Shown here in pieces: positions 8,460 through 20,320 of a DNA stretch of 64,000 nt; the stretch's first letter is position 1, and each line of letters opens with the position of its first letter. The stretch is from NCBI GenBank assembly GCA_905178155.1, contig CAJINV010000001.1:2904089-2968088 (forward strand), given 5' to 3'. This DNA is from Amoebophrya sp. A120 (taxonomy: Eukaryota; Sar; Dinophyceae; Syndiniales; Amoebophryaceae). A program made the position numbers and the translations under genes. Under the pieces are notes generated by a model. The model made no database searches, was not told the DNA's origin, and saw nothing but the letters and a program-made list of their open reading frames with translations.

Positions 8460-11400
8460 TCATCGTTTCTGTTTCACCTGTCGGGCCCTTGCTGCGAAGC
8501 GCAAGCTCATCAAACTCTCATCTAGCATCGTCGAACAGGGGCTCAGGTTGACGAACATCAATGTTTTCGCACTGCCGCCCAGACTGTCCTGCATCAGCTG
8601 CGTGAGTTTGTGATTCCTGTACGGGATCGGGATCGTAAAAGAATTTCCACCGCCGTTTTGCTGCAGCTCCCCAGTTGTACTAGATAGAATTTCTCGCTGC
8701 TCCCCGCCAACAGTAATTTGTTCCTGCGAATCCACGGAACTCAGTGTGGCGGTGCTGTGCTGTGTCTGCAACATTTTCTGTCCGGCAACAATCGCTTGTA
8801 AAACATCCCCGAGTGCGGAAAGAGATTTGTTGATCTCCACTGCTTCGCGCATTGCAGCCCCGGTAGCCCCGGTCTTCTTCAACCGCTCGGAACCCGCAAG
8901 ATCGCAAAACGTGATCTTGCTGCTCTTTCCCGAATATCAAATGTAAAAATGTCTGGGTCGTCTGGAAGATTGCAACTTGTCATGCTAAATCTGCAGCATG
9001 CAAAAATCTGTGTTGCATGATTGCCAAAAGTCGCCCAGTTTTGAACAAGTCGGGAGGTAGTTTCTCATGCAGGATAGGCATTAGAAAGGTCTCGCAGAAT
9101 CTGTCATGCTAGGTCCGGCATTCCAGACCTCATGGGTCATGGCAAACCTGCATGACAAGTCCTACATTCTTCCAGACCCAGACATTTTTGCAATCCATAC
9201 TGAAAATCGGCTGTTCTCTTCGGACGAGTCGCGGAAGTGCACGGAGAGGACCAAGTGACTGCGACTGCTGGCGTATCCTGAGTAAAAACGTACCCACACC
9301 AGAGTCAGGATGGGGATTTTGCAACACAAACCGAGGAGTTCTGTGAGTCACGCATGACAAGTTGCACTCTGCAGTGTAGTGCAGGTTAGCAAGCGCAGCC
9401 GCATCACAGATTCGTCTGCTTATCCTGTTCACAGCATCACAAATTCCAAAACACGATTGGAAATGGCTCTCATGGGGATGCGCGGTACAAGTCTTCCTGT
9501 CTTTGCAAATCTGCATTACAACTCTGGTCTGGGGACGTTTTTGCTCAGGATATGGTGCTGTTCACCGCCGTGGCCGCGGTTTTCCGCAGTTTCACACCGA
9601 GATTCAAAATTTCGAGCAGCTCTTCCCGGGATTTCACTCGCCTCTCCGTCGCGCCCGGAACGCGGACCTGCCCAGACCGCGGGGACAGTTTCACGACCAA
9701 ATTGCTGTCCTGTTGGAGTTTTCCGACATCGTTGGCAGTCGAAGCGGTGCGGCTCGCGAGAAAGGAGGAAAAGCTGTCACCGCTAGCCCCTGCCGGTGCA
9801 GCAGCTGCTCCGGTCACGGATCCCGCACGGGAATGTGCCGGGCTGCTGCCGCGACTGTGATTGAGGTTCTGCTGCTGCGCTGCCCCCCCGTTGGAGCTGC
9901 TTCTGCGGCGCAATCGAGACACGTTTTGCGTGGAGAGGCGTCCGCGGGTTGGTTCTTGGTCATTATTCGCTGCAGCTGTTTCGGCTGCGGAACTTGTGGT
10001 TCCGAGTGCGCTGCGTGCTGACAGGGAGCGGCGCAGCTCGCCAGAGCCCCCTGGCCGAAGTTCTGGCACGAAGTCGTGGTCCACAAGCAAATCGCGAAGC
10101 TTTGTGTTGTGGAGTTCGCACATGGTGACGAATACCTGGCGCGTCGCGTACCGCTGGTTTTGCTCCAATAGGTTGAAAATGTGGTTTATCGTCCGCGGAG
10201 CCACGCCGGCATCACGATTCAGTGCCGTCGGCTTTTTACCAGTTACTTCGCCTCCAGCAGATATGCTGCTCCTTGGCGTGTTTTTTGCGCTGTTATTTGC
10301 AAGTCCGCCTGAAATTGTCCCCGCTGCCACCGTGGTTCTTGCCGGTGGATTGAACGAGCCTGATTCCGCTACCCCGACTCGCCGCGGTGATGTTGAAGGC
10401 ATTCTGGTAGCATGACCTGAAGTAGACGACGAAGAAGTGGGCTCAGTTGTTGTAATTCCGTTTTGCACCCCCGTTCCACCAGTCATTGTTCCGTTCGACC
10501 ACGTCGCAGCGCCGCCCTTAGAAGTACTACTCTTCTCCGTGACCGCCCCCGATCCGAGCAAGGTGTACGTTTTCCCCGCGCCAGTCTGCCCGTAGGTGAA
10601 AATGCAGACGTTGTAGCCGTCCAACGCGCTTTGTACCAGGTCCGCGCGCTATCAAATGTAAAAATGTCTGGGTCTGGAAGATTCTAAACTTGTAATGCTG
10701 TCTCTGGATTCGAAAAAAATTTGTATTGCATGACCTTCTTTACCCCTCAACCACTGTACCCCCTTTACGATCGCTGCCTCTGGGCAGGACCTCGGGGGGA
10801 TAGGGTCAAGCTCTAACGGGGGTCGGACCCGAGTGAAACCGTTAGAGTGGCAGCATGTCCTGGTCGATTCCGGAAATTCCATGAGCACGGTTACGTTTCC
10901 AATGGTGAAACCAAGCAAAACACGAGGAACAGACAAAGACGAAGGTCAAGGGTGGAGCAGATAAAACGCTGGGGTCTCCTGCAGCTGAAGAAAAGCGTCG
11001 CTGAGCGACTGGACTGGGGTCTCCTGCAGCCCAACAAAAGCCCTATTACAGTGGCCGCGATAGGGACCCCTCCTAGGACTACAAAAAAACACGACCAGCA
11101 GCGAGGAGACGAATGTATGACCAACAAAAGGACTCCAGTTTGTGCTACGTGGAGAGGGCATTTCTCATGCGGTAGAGGCATCACAAAGTCCCCTAAAAAT
11201 CTGTGCTGCTAGGGCATGCATCACAGACATCATGTTCATATCATGGGTCATTCAAAATATGCATGACAAACCTGGCAATCTTCCAGACCCAGATGACATT
11301 TTTGCAGTTGATACGCACTCCTCAAAAATGTCCGTCTGCGTCGACGACGGACCGAATACGGAATCGAATTCGAAAGTTTCCGCCTCTCGGTGCCGACGAA

Positions 11401-14400
11401 CGTCCGACGTGCTGGTGCCAATGGTGACGTCAGACTGCGAAAATTGCAGCCCTTCGTCGGTACTTTGATCCTTTTTGGCGAGTGCAGAATTATTGCCGTT
11501 TGTCAAGGGAGACCGCTGCGCAAGTTTTTCGCGTTGCGACATCGGACGAATGCGGGCGTAAACGCGGACCGCGCCCTTCAAGTCCTGGATTTCGTTGTGC
11601 AGCCTCCGTCGGACGGCGTGCGCTTGCCGCAGAACGTCGGGGGGTGCAGAGGTGGTATTCGCCGACGAGTGGTCTTCCAGTAGCCCAATATGTTTGCTCA
11701 AAAGCCGCGTCACCGCAGGCAGAAATCGTAGAGCATAGAGATTGTGGTGCTGGAAGAAATTCCGTGTCGCGGAAACGCAACTGTTCATACCCCGGGCGTA
11801 GTCGAGGATTGTTGGCAAGTGCGACAGGATCTTTTCCAGGCCGCGCAGGTGCTCGAAGATGGACAAAACGGATAGGGGAGAGCAGTGGAATTCCATGGCA
11901 GTCTTGCACAGCGCTTGCAGCTCCGGATCCTTCGTGCTGCCTTGATAGCCCGAATTTGGAGCGTAAATAGCTGTTGCCTGTGCAAGCAGGTCCGCTTCCT
12001 TCTGCAACACCCTCCTCAACTCTGCTAGCCTCTCTTCACCGACTCTCGTGTCTGCTTTCGCAACTGTTTTTGCTCTTTCCAAGGCGTTTTCCAACAGAGT
12101 TGTATCCCTCGTCGTTTCCCACAATTCATCGAGTTGTGCCTGCGCGTCTTGCAATCCCTGAATTCGTTTTCGGAACTCCATGCCCTTGTCGCGACAAGCA
12201 CTCTCCAAGGAGGTTCTCTTCGTCGTACGAGAGGCACTACTAGTTCCACTGCTGCTGCCTAGGACCGTACCAGCGGAACCAGCGGCAGAGGGTCGTCGCG
12301 AGGATCCACCAGGTTGCGAAGAAGACGAGGCGCTGCTGGACGAGGATCCGCTCGCGTTGTTCGTTGGTGCAAGCTGCTGCAACTGGGTCAGGAGGAATTC
12401 GACCTGAGCGGTTGGTAAAGGTTTGGAGATGTCCACGTTGGTTACCAAGTCTTCCAGCTGTGAAACCAATTCCGCACAACGGGACTTCGATGCTTGGTGT
12501 TTTGCCTGCTTTTCCCGCTCCGCTCGTTTCTCCTGCAAAGTCCTTGTCCGCTCGCGCGACGCGCGCTGGATGGTAAGTGGGTGCACGCCGGCCTCTCGCG
12601 CTTTTTCCACGGCGTTTTGAAACTCAGCATTGTCCTCTGTGCTCGTGGCAGCGAAAAGCGCGACCTTCGCGGCGTCCTCCAGCAGCTGTGCTTTGCGACG
12701 TTCCGCCTTCTGCAGCTGTGAACCGGAGGCGCCAAGCTGTTTGGCTTTGTCAATCAAATCTGCGATTTGATCGGCGGAGGCCTTGGTTGCGGTTCCGCGG
12801 GTCTGTGGCTGCGAGCCACTTCTTGTTTCCACCAAGTGCGGTGGCTTTATTTCGCTTGTTGGGTGCGCGGAGAGCGCGTCTTCAAGAGCACGCAAAGCTT
12901 CTGCCAGCGGTGTGACAGCGACACCTGGAGCGTTTTGCCCAGCCAGTCCGATTGTTTTGTTCGCACTAGACGAGGTTGCCCGCTCGAGCGGCGATGGGTG
13001 TCTCTTTAGAATCCCGGCCAAAACAGGCTTGTTTGCCGCGTTTGGAGGTGCAGCAGTTGATGAGGCGGGCCTCGTTGCCGTAGTAGTTCTGTAGCGCGAT
13101 GACCCTACCTCTCCCGCTGCACCAGATGGTCGCGTGCGAAGCAGGCCGCTGGCGGAGGGCCGCCGAGTCTGAAGAGACGGGCGAGGAGGTTGGTTTGCAT
13201 TCGACTCATGATGTCCAGGAGGTCCTGCCGGCGGCACGCTCGTCGTGCCTGTAGTTGGTGCGAGCTTCGTCGAGTGCGTTTGCTGATAGTTGCCCGGTTT
13301 CTTCTTGCTTTTTTCTGCTTTCAGCTGTTGCAGGCGCTCTTTGAATCCACGAAACGCAAGCCCGGACGAGGCGACCGAGGATTTCGTTTCGGCGTTCGGG
13401 GGCAGAGAGCCCGTCTCATCTACTTGATCATGATGGTGTTGCTCTTGGTTGTAGGGAGCCGTACCCGTAGTTGCTGTTCCTGCATGATCAATCCTTTGAT
13501 CATCTAACTGCGGGGAAGATTTCAACAATAGTGCAGCGTTTTTCTCTTCGGGAACTGATCCCTTTTCAACATCTTCCTGGTAGTTCCTCTCCTGCTCTAA
13601 CCCACTTCCGGTCTCAAGTTCCAGGCCTGAGCGCGGGGTCTTGTCGTCGTTTGCAACTCCGACTAGCGACGAGGACAAAATGCTGCTGTGAGTGGCACCA
13701 CCAGTCGACCGATTCGCCTTTAGCCGCTCGCGAAGCGCTGCCAGTCGTTGTCCCGGGCCGCTTTTTGGTTTTGCGAAAGAAGAGGTCCTTGTAGCAGCTT
13801 CGTCGTCTTTTGTGGGAACGTTCATCGCCGCTGCTGGGAGCGCGGGGGTTTGGGCACTTTCGACAGTTGTAGACTGCATCGCAGGTGTGGGTGTTGGTGC
13901 AAAATGCAGCGTGACTTCTTCCAATTTGCTTTTCTGTTCTGCTACCAACACCTCCGGCGCATCCGCATTCTGCTTGTTGCTTTCATCATCGACGGCAAGT
14001 GGTAGAGGCGATGGTGGTCCTAACTCTGCGTTCAATGCGGCAGCGGGATTAGCAGAAGAGTATGGCTCGCCAGGTTTTTCTGTTGTGTTCACAGCACTGG
14101 TTTCAACTTCATCTATCTTGCTTGCTAGCTCCGGAATTACGGACAAATCTGGTACGGACAAATCCGGATCGTCCTCGTCGAAAAGCACCGCTTCGTCGTC
14201 TGCTTTGCGTAAATCGGACAGACTTCCCCGTTCCGCAACATTCGTAGAGCCCCGCTTTTTCCGTGTGGTTCGCTTGCGACTGCGGGCGCTCTCCGCGAGT
14301 TGATGCTCTGTCGGGATGGGGTGGTGCGGATTCTGCACATGGAGGTGCTCGGGCTGTCGAGCTGCCGTGGCAGCGACGGCTTCGCTTAGAAATGATTCCA

Positions 14401-16579
14401 GCGGTGACGACTTGATGTGTGCGTTGATCATTTTTCCGGCAGGTGCTACTATTTTCGGGGATTGTTCTAGCTGTATCGGAGAAAGAGCATGATCGTCATC
14501 GGCTCCAAGATTTCCCAAGCCAGGCGAAGTCACTTCGATGGCGGAAAGGTTGGCAAAAGACAGCTGCGGAGATTGGTGCTGCTGCTGCGCAGTGTCGTTT
14601 CTTATCGCTGCTGATGAGTCATCAACACCTGCAGGAGCAGTAGCAGGGGCAGCTGCCGGCGCTAGCCTTGTCGGCGATGCCGACCTACTGTTCGCAGCCC
14701 CTGCCCCCGCGGGCTTCGCTACTGTTCCGAGCGACGGTGGCTTATTTCTCGGCGTGCTTTTGCGATGCTCCGAGGAGCGAGCAGAAATTGACGACAGCGA
14801 CATACGCGTCAAGTGGCCGATGCCGTTTCCGTCGTCGTGACCACGTTCAGATAGCGGCACTACTAGACCCGGTTCCTTACTTGGTCGTTTCTCGAGCGAA
14901 TGCCGCAGGGCCATGCTTCTCACATCATTCTGCTCGGGTTTTTTTCGCTCGTCACTGCTACTCCTCCTCGTCTCTTTCGCAGGTCCTCCGCCTGTTGCCC
15001 ATGCCGGCTTCTTTACTACAGAAGGTGCTGCGGTTTTTGCTTTTTCTGCCAGCTGTGCTGGTATTGCTGCTGCTGCAGCTGCGACAGGCTCAGTTCGCCC
15101 CGCAGGTTCTGTTGCCCACCCTTTCTTACGCTGCTGCGCCTTTTCTTGCAGCTTCGCGAAAACACCTTTAGGCTTGCGAGACGCGACGAGAGCAGTGTTC
15201 TTGCTAGTTGCGTCCTGTTTCTTCTGGGCAGACGGCGCTAGTACTGTCTCCTGGGCCTGCTTAGACGCCGGCGCTGAGACAACTTTCGCGTTGCTGGCGG
15301 ACGCACTTCTTCTAATTACTCCGGAAGACTTAGACTGCCCTTTATTGCCTTTCCGCTCCACGCCGCGAGAAACCTCCGGGCGTTTATTGCGCGGCTGCCC
15401 CCCGGACGAGTGGCTGCGAGGTGGATGGACCGGCTGTCCCCGCAATTCGTAACTTCCGTCTCGCTTCCGCACAACATGGCGTCCAGTAGACGAAACCACT
15501 TCACGCCCCCTCGCGGTCGTCAGCTCCGCCTCCGCAACCTTTGATGTTAGTTGCAGTTGCCGACCTCTGCCCGGGCTTTCTCGCCTCGGCTCCGCGGCGG
15601 CGGGTGAGGTGTAAGGAGGAGGCTCAACATGCAACTCTGCCTGCGCGAGCAGGTCCACACCCGTTCCCGTTGGTGATGGCATCACCACAACAGACGGGCT
15701 GCTCATTTTTGAAGTCTCTTCTTCGGAGGTAAAGTCGAGGTCTTTCTTGAAAACCAGCGTCTTCGCACCTGCTCCGGTCGGCAGCTGCCGCTTTTGGGTA
15801 GATGACGTTGACGTTGAGTTCATTTGCTCCTTTGCAGCCACCAGGCTTGCCGGCGCACCACCGAACTTCGCCAACTGCGGAACCACGGTGCCAAACGGGA
15901 CCACTGCGTCTGCCAGAATTTCACAGCCATCACCCAAAACGCAGTTCGACGAGATGACGACGTTATTGCCGATCACAACCCTTTCCCCGATCCGGCTCCC
16001 GATCAGGACACAGCCTTTGCCGACCCTCGTACCGGTGCCTACCGATACTGGCTGCGCTTGTTGCACAGCAGCGGATTCTACTTGGCGAGAACTGACGCCT
16101 ACTGCTGCAGCGCTTTTGCCACCAATCGTGTTCATCGCCCAGTTCGCATTACTGCTCGAGCTCGCTGAAGACGTGCCCGTCAGCACGCCGCTCGTAGAAG
16201 TTCCCGGTCGCAAAATCGTGTTTTCGCCGATGCGGACCTTGTTGCCGATTACCAGCTTGGCGTCCAGGTCCCCGCGTAGGTGGACATTTTTCTCGATAAC
16301 CACGTCCGTGCCAATCACGATATTCCGGCTGCCCCAGATCTTCACAGACTCGTGAATCTTGCTGGTCGCGTAGTGCGACGCGCGAAACTGGTCTGTCGCA
16401 TTGACGCTGGACCGGTGCGACCGCTTTTTACTCGTCGATGTTGGTGCGGGAGGGGCTCTGTGTTGAAGGCTCGACGAAGTAGTTGTTGTGCCTCGTTGTT
16501 GTGCTTGCGGAACAGCACGCGCGCTGGCACTGCCGCTGTCCGCGTTGTTCCCAGAGGCTGATTTGGTACTCCGTCGCAT
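8460..16579 (-). CDS. Dynactin p25-like beta-helix / C-terminal kinesin-14 motor fusion, four exons
   Basis: Exons in reading order: 16579-11314, 10644-9553, 9268-9200, 8929-8460, giving 2,298 aa; junctions are uncertain by up to 5 bases. Residues about 60-265 carry hexapeptide left-handed beta-helix repeats closely resembling dynactin subunit 5 ([40 protein letters not shown]). About 270-1150 is Ser/Ala/Pro-rich disorder; 1170-1650 is predicted coiled coil. The motor follows the kinesin-14 neck [18 protein letters not shown], with P-loop GQTGAGKT, switch I NSTSSRSH, switch II DLAGSER and [16 protein letters not shown]; the chain ends just after the motor. Two long Ser/Gly-rich insertions (about 110 and 135 aa) lie inside the motor, after the P-loop and after KLRDLLVD. 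Three introner elements split the motor. Expected activity is minus-end-directed transport on microtubules; the p25 part may bind cargo or dynactin (inference). One continuous 5.3-kb exon holds both p25 and neck, so the fusion is not an assembly of separate exons. Confidence 0.88.
8935..9199 (-). mobile_element. Introner element A (kinesin intron 3)
   Basis: 265 bp with terminal inverted repeats: plus-strand left end TATCAAATGTAAAAATGTCT, right end AGACATTTTTGCAATCCATA. Flanks on the minus strand are TTCAG and TTCGG, a 5-bp duplication with one mismatch. Removing the element plus one flank copy joins RFS to [16 protein letters not shown] in frame. A GT-AG alternative (9200 to 8925) also stays in frame and would lose two residues. 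Its interior is related to elements D and E and carries GCATGACAAGT. Confidence 0.85.
9274..9552 (-). mobile_element. Introner element B (kinesin intron 2)
   Basis: 279 bp with a different terminal repeat from A: plus-strand left TATCCTGAGTAAAAACGT, right ACGTTTTTGCTCAGGATA. Minus-strand flanks are CACCA and CGCCA (one mismatch). Excision with one flank copy rebuilds NSTSSRSH, the exact spacing of the kinesin switch I motif. No GT-AG pair does this, so splicing must be non-canonical here. Only a 69-bp exon separates it from element A. Confidence 0.88.
10650..11313 (-). mobile_element. Introner element D (kinesin intron 1)
   Basis: 664 bp, the longest introner here. Plus-strand ends are TATCAAATGTAAAAATGTCT and ACATTTTTGCAGTTGATA, continuing inward as GGGTCTGGAAGATT and its complement. 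Minus-strand flanks are GTGCG and GCGCG (one mismatch). Excision with one flank copy gives [14 protein letters not shown], the usual kinesin-14 spacing; the possible GT-AG alternative would insert one extra Arg. The interior includes a direct repeat of CTGGGGTCTCCTGCAG at about 10,970 and 11,015. Confidence 0.88.
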
Positions 16580-18045
16580 GATTCCACTGCCACTGGCTCA
16601 GAGATAGTGCGCTGGTGCCGTTGTACGTATTTCACATAAATTTCAAGCTATCAAGTCCAAATTTACAGGCTTTCTGAATCTGTTACTCTTTAGCTTTGGG
16701 CGAAATCTACGCTTTTCCTATTTCTGTTCTAGAATCCAGCTGCAATGTTGTCGTGATTTTGGCCACAGATTTGCAAACGAAAAACGATGAAAAAAAGCAC
16801 GAAGCGAGTTCGCCTTTGTTCACTTCTCACACCGTTGCACTTTTACGTTCACTACGATTTGCGTCAGTTGGAATTTGTGTATCTCACATTGACTTCGATC
16901 CTGCATCAACTCTTGACAAACAACGATAATCTGAATAAAAAGACTTGTTGGTCGTGTGTGTCTTCGTACGTCAACACTTGCGTTGCCTTCGTACATACGT
17001 TCACATACACGAACATGGCACAAGCAAAACTGAAACAAGAAACGCGACAGCAACTCGCAGACGCCGATTGAAATCAGTGCGCGCTCTCCGGTTGACGGCT
17101 CGGACACCCTGCAGCGTCTGCTCTGACGGGTCGTAGTTTTGTTGTACTATAGAAGGTTTCATTTTTCATAGTTTCGATTGTTCAGCAAATTTTGAATACA
17201 ATGCATATCATCGTTAAGTGTGATCTCCTTGTCCGTGTTTACTTCCGGTGATTGCCTCCGGAATCGAAAGTTACGGTGCTGTTTTGAGTTCCCGCGGACC
17301 CGGTGTTGTACGTGTGATGTTCGTCGTCTCAAACTCAATCTCCTACTCTCAATTCGTGCGGCTGTGGGCCGTGGTATTTGCTTCACCCACCAGGACACTC
17401 TCGATTTCGAGGATTCCACCCAACAAATCTGTCATCCTCGTCCTCCTCGCTTTGCACACAGTAAAAAATGCAAACTAAAGGCAATTCAACAAGCGTGGCA
17501 TTAAACAATAAATTCAAGGGAGCTGAAACCGTACTAAAACCGAAACAGTGAAAACCTAAGAAAAGCTCATTAACAGTGAACGAGTGCAGCGAAAACTCAT
17601 TTTGCACTCTTGACGTTCTGGTACTAGGACATAATACCGCAATTTCTGATATGATACCGGTAAAATTTTGCGTTGAACTAGGAACTTCTCGATGGACGTG
17701 AGAAGCTCCTGTTCTTTTTTGTAAACTATTGCTAAATTAACAGATTCGAGTTGTTTTTTGTCGAATTAAACGAATTAAAACAGAGGTTTGGTCTTTCAGG
17801 ATGCGTAAACTTTAAGGAAACAGGTGAAAAGTATAAACTTGACGTTTTCATCTTTTTTCAGGCTCGATTCACATGGTGTCAGTTTTCGTTTTGATGTCAT
17901 CATCAAAGGACTTCGTCTACATGAATTGGAAGCCTTCGACGAAAACGAGCACTGATGCATTTTTTCTACAACAGCTTGTTGTCTCAAAAGAACTCGTTGA
18001 TTGCTCGAGCAGAAAGCTGCTGCAACTAGTACACCACTTCGCTGC
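16580..18045. other. Intergenic stretch, nothing assigned
   Basis: About 1.5 kb between the kinesin start and the stop of the coiled-coil gene. It is more A/T-rich than the genes, with only short overlapping frames on both strands. It must contain the kinesin 5' flank. No RNA gene or repeat was recognised. Confidence 0.45.
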
Positions 18046-19396
18046 TTAGTGCGCTACCGGCACAGAGCTGGGAGTCGGCAGCTTGTTGCGCTCGTGCTCC
18101 TCCTCCAGCTGCTTCACGAACAGCAGTGGTGGCTTGCCTTGCAGTTTCGCCAGTGGCTCCAAATCAACGTGCTTCAAATACCTGAAAAGTTCGTGTTGCG
18201 ATCGTTCGTTGGTATGTTCCTGATTCGGAAGTAGATGAACGAAAAAGTTGACCTTCATACCGAAGTACAAACACATCAAAAACAAAAGCTGTACTTGATT
18301 TCATCGAGTTCTGATTTGACCGCGCAGAAAAGTTCGGAGATGGCCGGCACGGGTACCAGGGACTTCACGAGGTCGTTCATGGTTACTTTCGTTTGTATGC
18401 CCTGTTCCACGCACTCAAGTTTGTACTCGAGTTCTTCCTCCACCTCCTGCTTGAGGTCGTCTATTCTTACAAGCTCCGCTGCATTTCTCTTCATCTCCTT
18501 CTTCTGCAATGTCTCTGTGCGGACCTGGAGGGTGAAATTTGGGGTGGATAACTTTCTGTATGCGAATGAGTTGAAACCGAGACCAAAACCATGTTCGTTG
18601 TACCTCGTGTTCGGTCAGTCTGGCCACATTCGGTGTGGTTGTGGAACTCGAAATTTTGTTATTGTTGCCTGTTCATCACTACTGGTATCAAGAAACAAAA
18701 ACACGCAGACTTGATGGTACCTCTTCCAGCTGTTCCTGTGATGCCTTAGAGTCTGCTCTTTGTTTTGCTTCGAGTTTCCAGCCGAGCAGAACTTTTGTTT
18801 TTGCTTCCTTTTTCTTCTCGAGCTCCTGGTTTTCCTGCTCTTGCGCCTCGTCGAGGAGGTTCATGATGTACTCGTGTGCTCTGGCCTGCCATTTCTCCTC
18901 TCGCCTAATTATCGCGGCTTCTCGATTCCTTTCCCGATACTCGTCCTCGATATCTGGGTTTCAGGAAGTTGCACATGAAAAGTGTAAGCGATTGAAAATA
19001 AAAATACATCAGATTGCATGCGGCACCATCACCAACCACTGTCATGGTTCTGGTTGTTCTTATTGGTTGCGTTGAATTTTCCATATTAGTGACGATAGAT
19101 CCGGGCAAGAAATTCAAAAAATCATCAAAAGCAGTACTGTTTTGTTTTTTATTGATTCCGCTCCTGAGCTCTGTTTGCCTTTTCATGGCTTCGAGCTGCT
19201 TCCGCTGCTGCCTGTTTTCGGCCTCATATTCCTTCTTTAGCCTTCTCTGGTCCGCCAGCTCTGCCTGTTTTCGCTCGTACCGTTCCTCCCGCAACTTGAT
19301 ATTGTATTCCCGCTTGGCATCCAGCGCCTCTTGCTCCGCGGTCGGGGTGCGCTTCCCGAAAATGTTCGCCTCGCCCGGCTTCACCGGAGGCGCCAT
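18046..19396 (-). CDS. Coiled-coil protein of unknown function, four exons
   Basis: Exons in reading order: 19396-19138, 18953-18721, 18524-18295, 18181-18046. These sum to 858 nt (285 aa), and all three introns are GT-AG with matching phases (1, 0, 2). Donors are GTACTG, GTACCA and GTACAG; acceptors end in CAG. The start is the first ATG of MAPPVKPGEANIFGKRTPT. The protein is almost entirely charged helix (for example EARKREY-like, EERYERKQAELADQRR, EEELEYKLECVEQG), so a rod-like coiled coil is expected, with a short Pro-containing tail LPTPSSVPVAH. The composition recalls axonemal or basal-body coiled-coil proteins, but no family was identified. The gene model rests on phase agreement and splice signals and is firm; the function is not known. 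Confidence 0.78.
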
Positions 19397-20320
19397 CTTA
19401 TCGCCGGTTATCAATCACTACTACTGGATTTTTGGGTTCTACAAGTTCCTGAGTGGGAAAGGTACAAAAAAAATCCGCAGTTCTACATGGAATTCATTGG
19501 GGGGTATTCGCGTCGTTTTGCAATGTCGTGACAAAGCAACGAAAAATGGAGTCTGACCGAGAAGTTGTAGTTCTTCAGGTTGACATGATCATGTGGCGTC
19601 CCTTCAATTATTTCCTACTCCGAGAGCGAGACACATCGACGTCGTTATCATCTCCATTGCAGAAAAACAATGAGGAATTTTTGGGTCTAAACGACGATAG
19701 TATATTTCGTGCACGTTGACCCCAGCTGGATACAGATGATGACACAAACATACACGACAAATCCCGGTACGTTGAGTTAACGAATATGGATTCCAGCATA
19801 ACCACACCACGAATCTATCTAGTCGCAGCCAAAACTCTCACTCACGGCTCGCTCTCGCGACCCCTCGCTCAGATCTCGGTGTCAGTCTCACTCACTCAGC
19901 AACAATTCCGATGGAGCTCTTCGTCAGAAACAGAATGAAGTGAAAAACTTTATTAATTACAAGAACTGCTACTGCTCTGTGCGTGTGCTGTATCACACCC
20001 AACAGACGATCAAGCAAACAAATCTCTCAGTAAATTTGCTGCAGCTCTAGATGCGGTAGTAGGACTTCCTAGCACGATATTTGTACAAGTATCGCTCTCT
20101 TCTATCCACTTCTCAGCTTATTTGCTTAGGATCTACTCTTTCTGACATAGTGCAGAAGGTCTCACGTATGTTATTCTGTCTGGAAAAATGGGAAGCAGCA
20201 CGCACCAGCAGCTGCAGTTGTAACACACTGGTATGCTGTGGAATAGCAGAAATACTGCTGACCTTTGGCTTTACAAACAAAGAAAGCCTTACTCCAAGGA
20301 GCTTGAAACTGAAAGTAGTA
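19397..20320. other. Intergenic stretch, nothing assigned
   Basis: About 0.9 kb between the coiled-coil gene start and the first paralogue of the unknown family. Short frames only. A run of alternating CTCACTC/CGCTCG motifs near 19,840-19,900 is low-complexity. No promoter, RNA gene or element recognised. Confidence 0.4.

Noticed and set aside
10649-11314. GT-AG boundaries for kinesin intron 1
   Set aside because: They keep the frame but insert an extra Arg before [10 protein letters not shown]; the duplication-based junction gives the normal kinesin-14 spacing.
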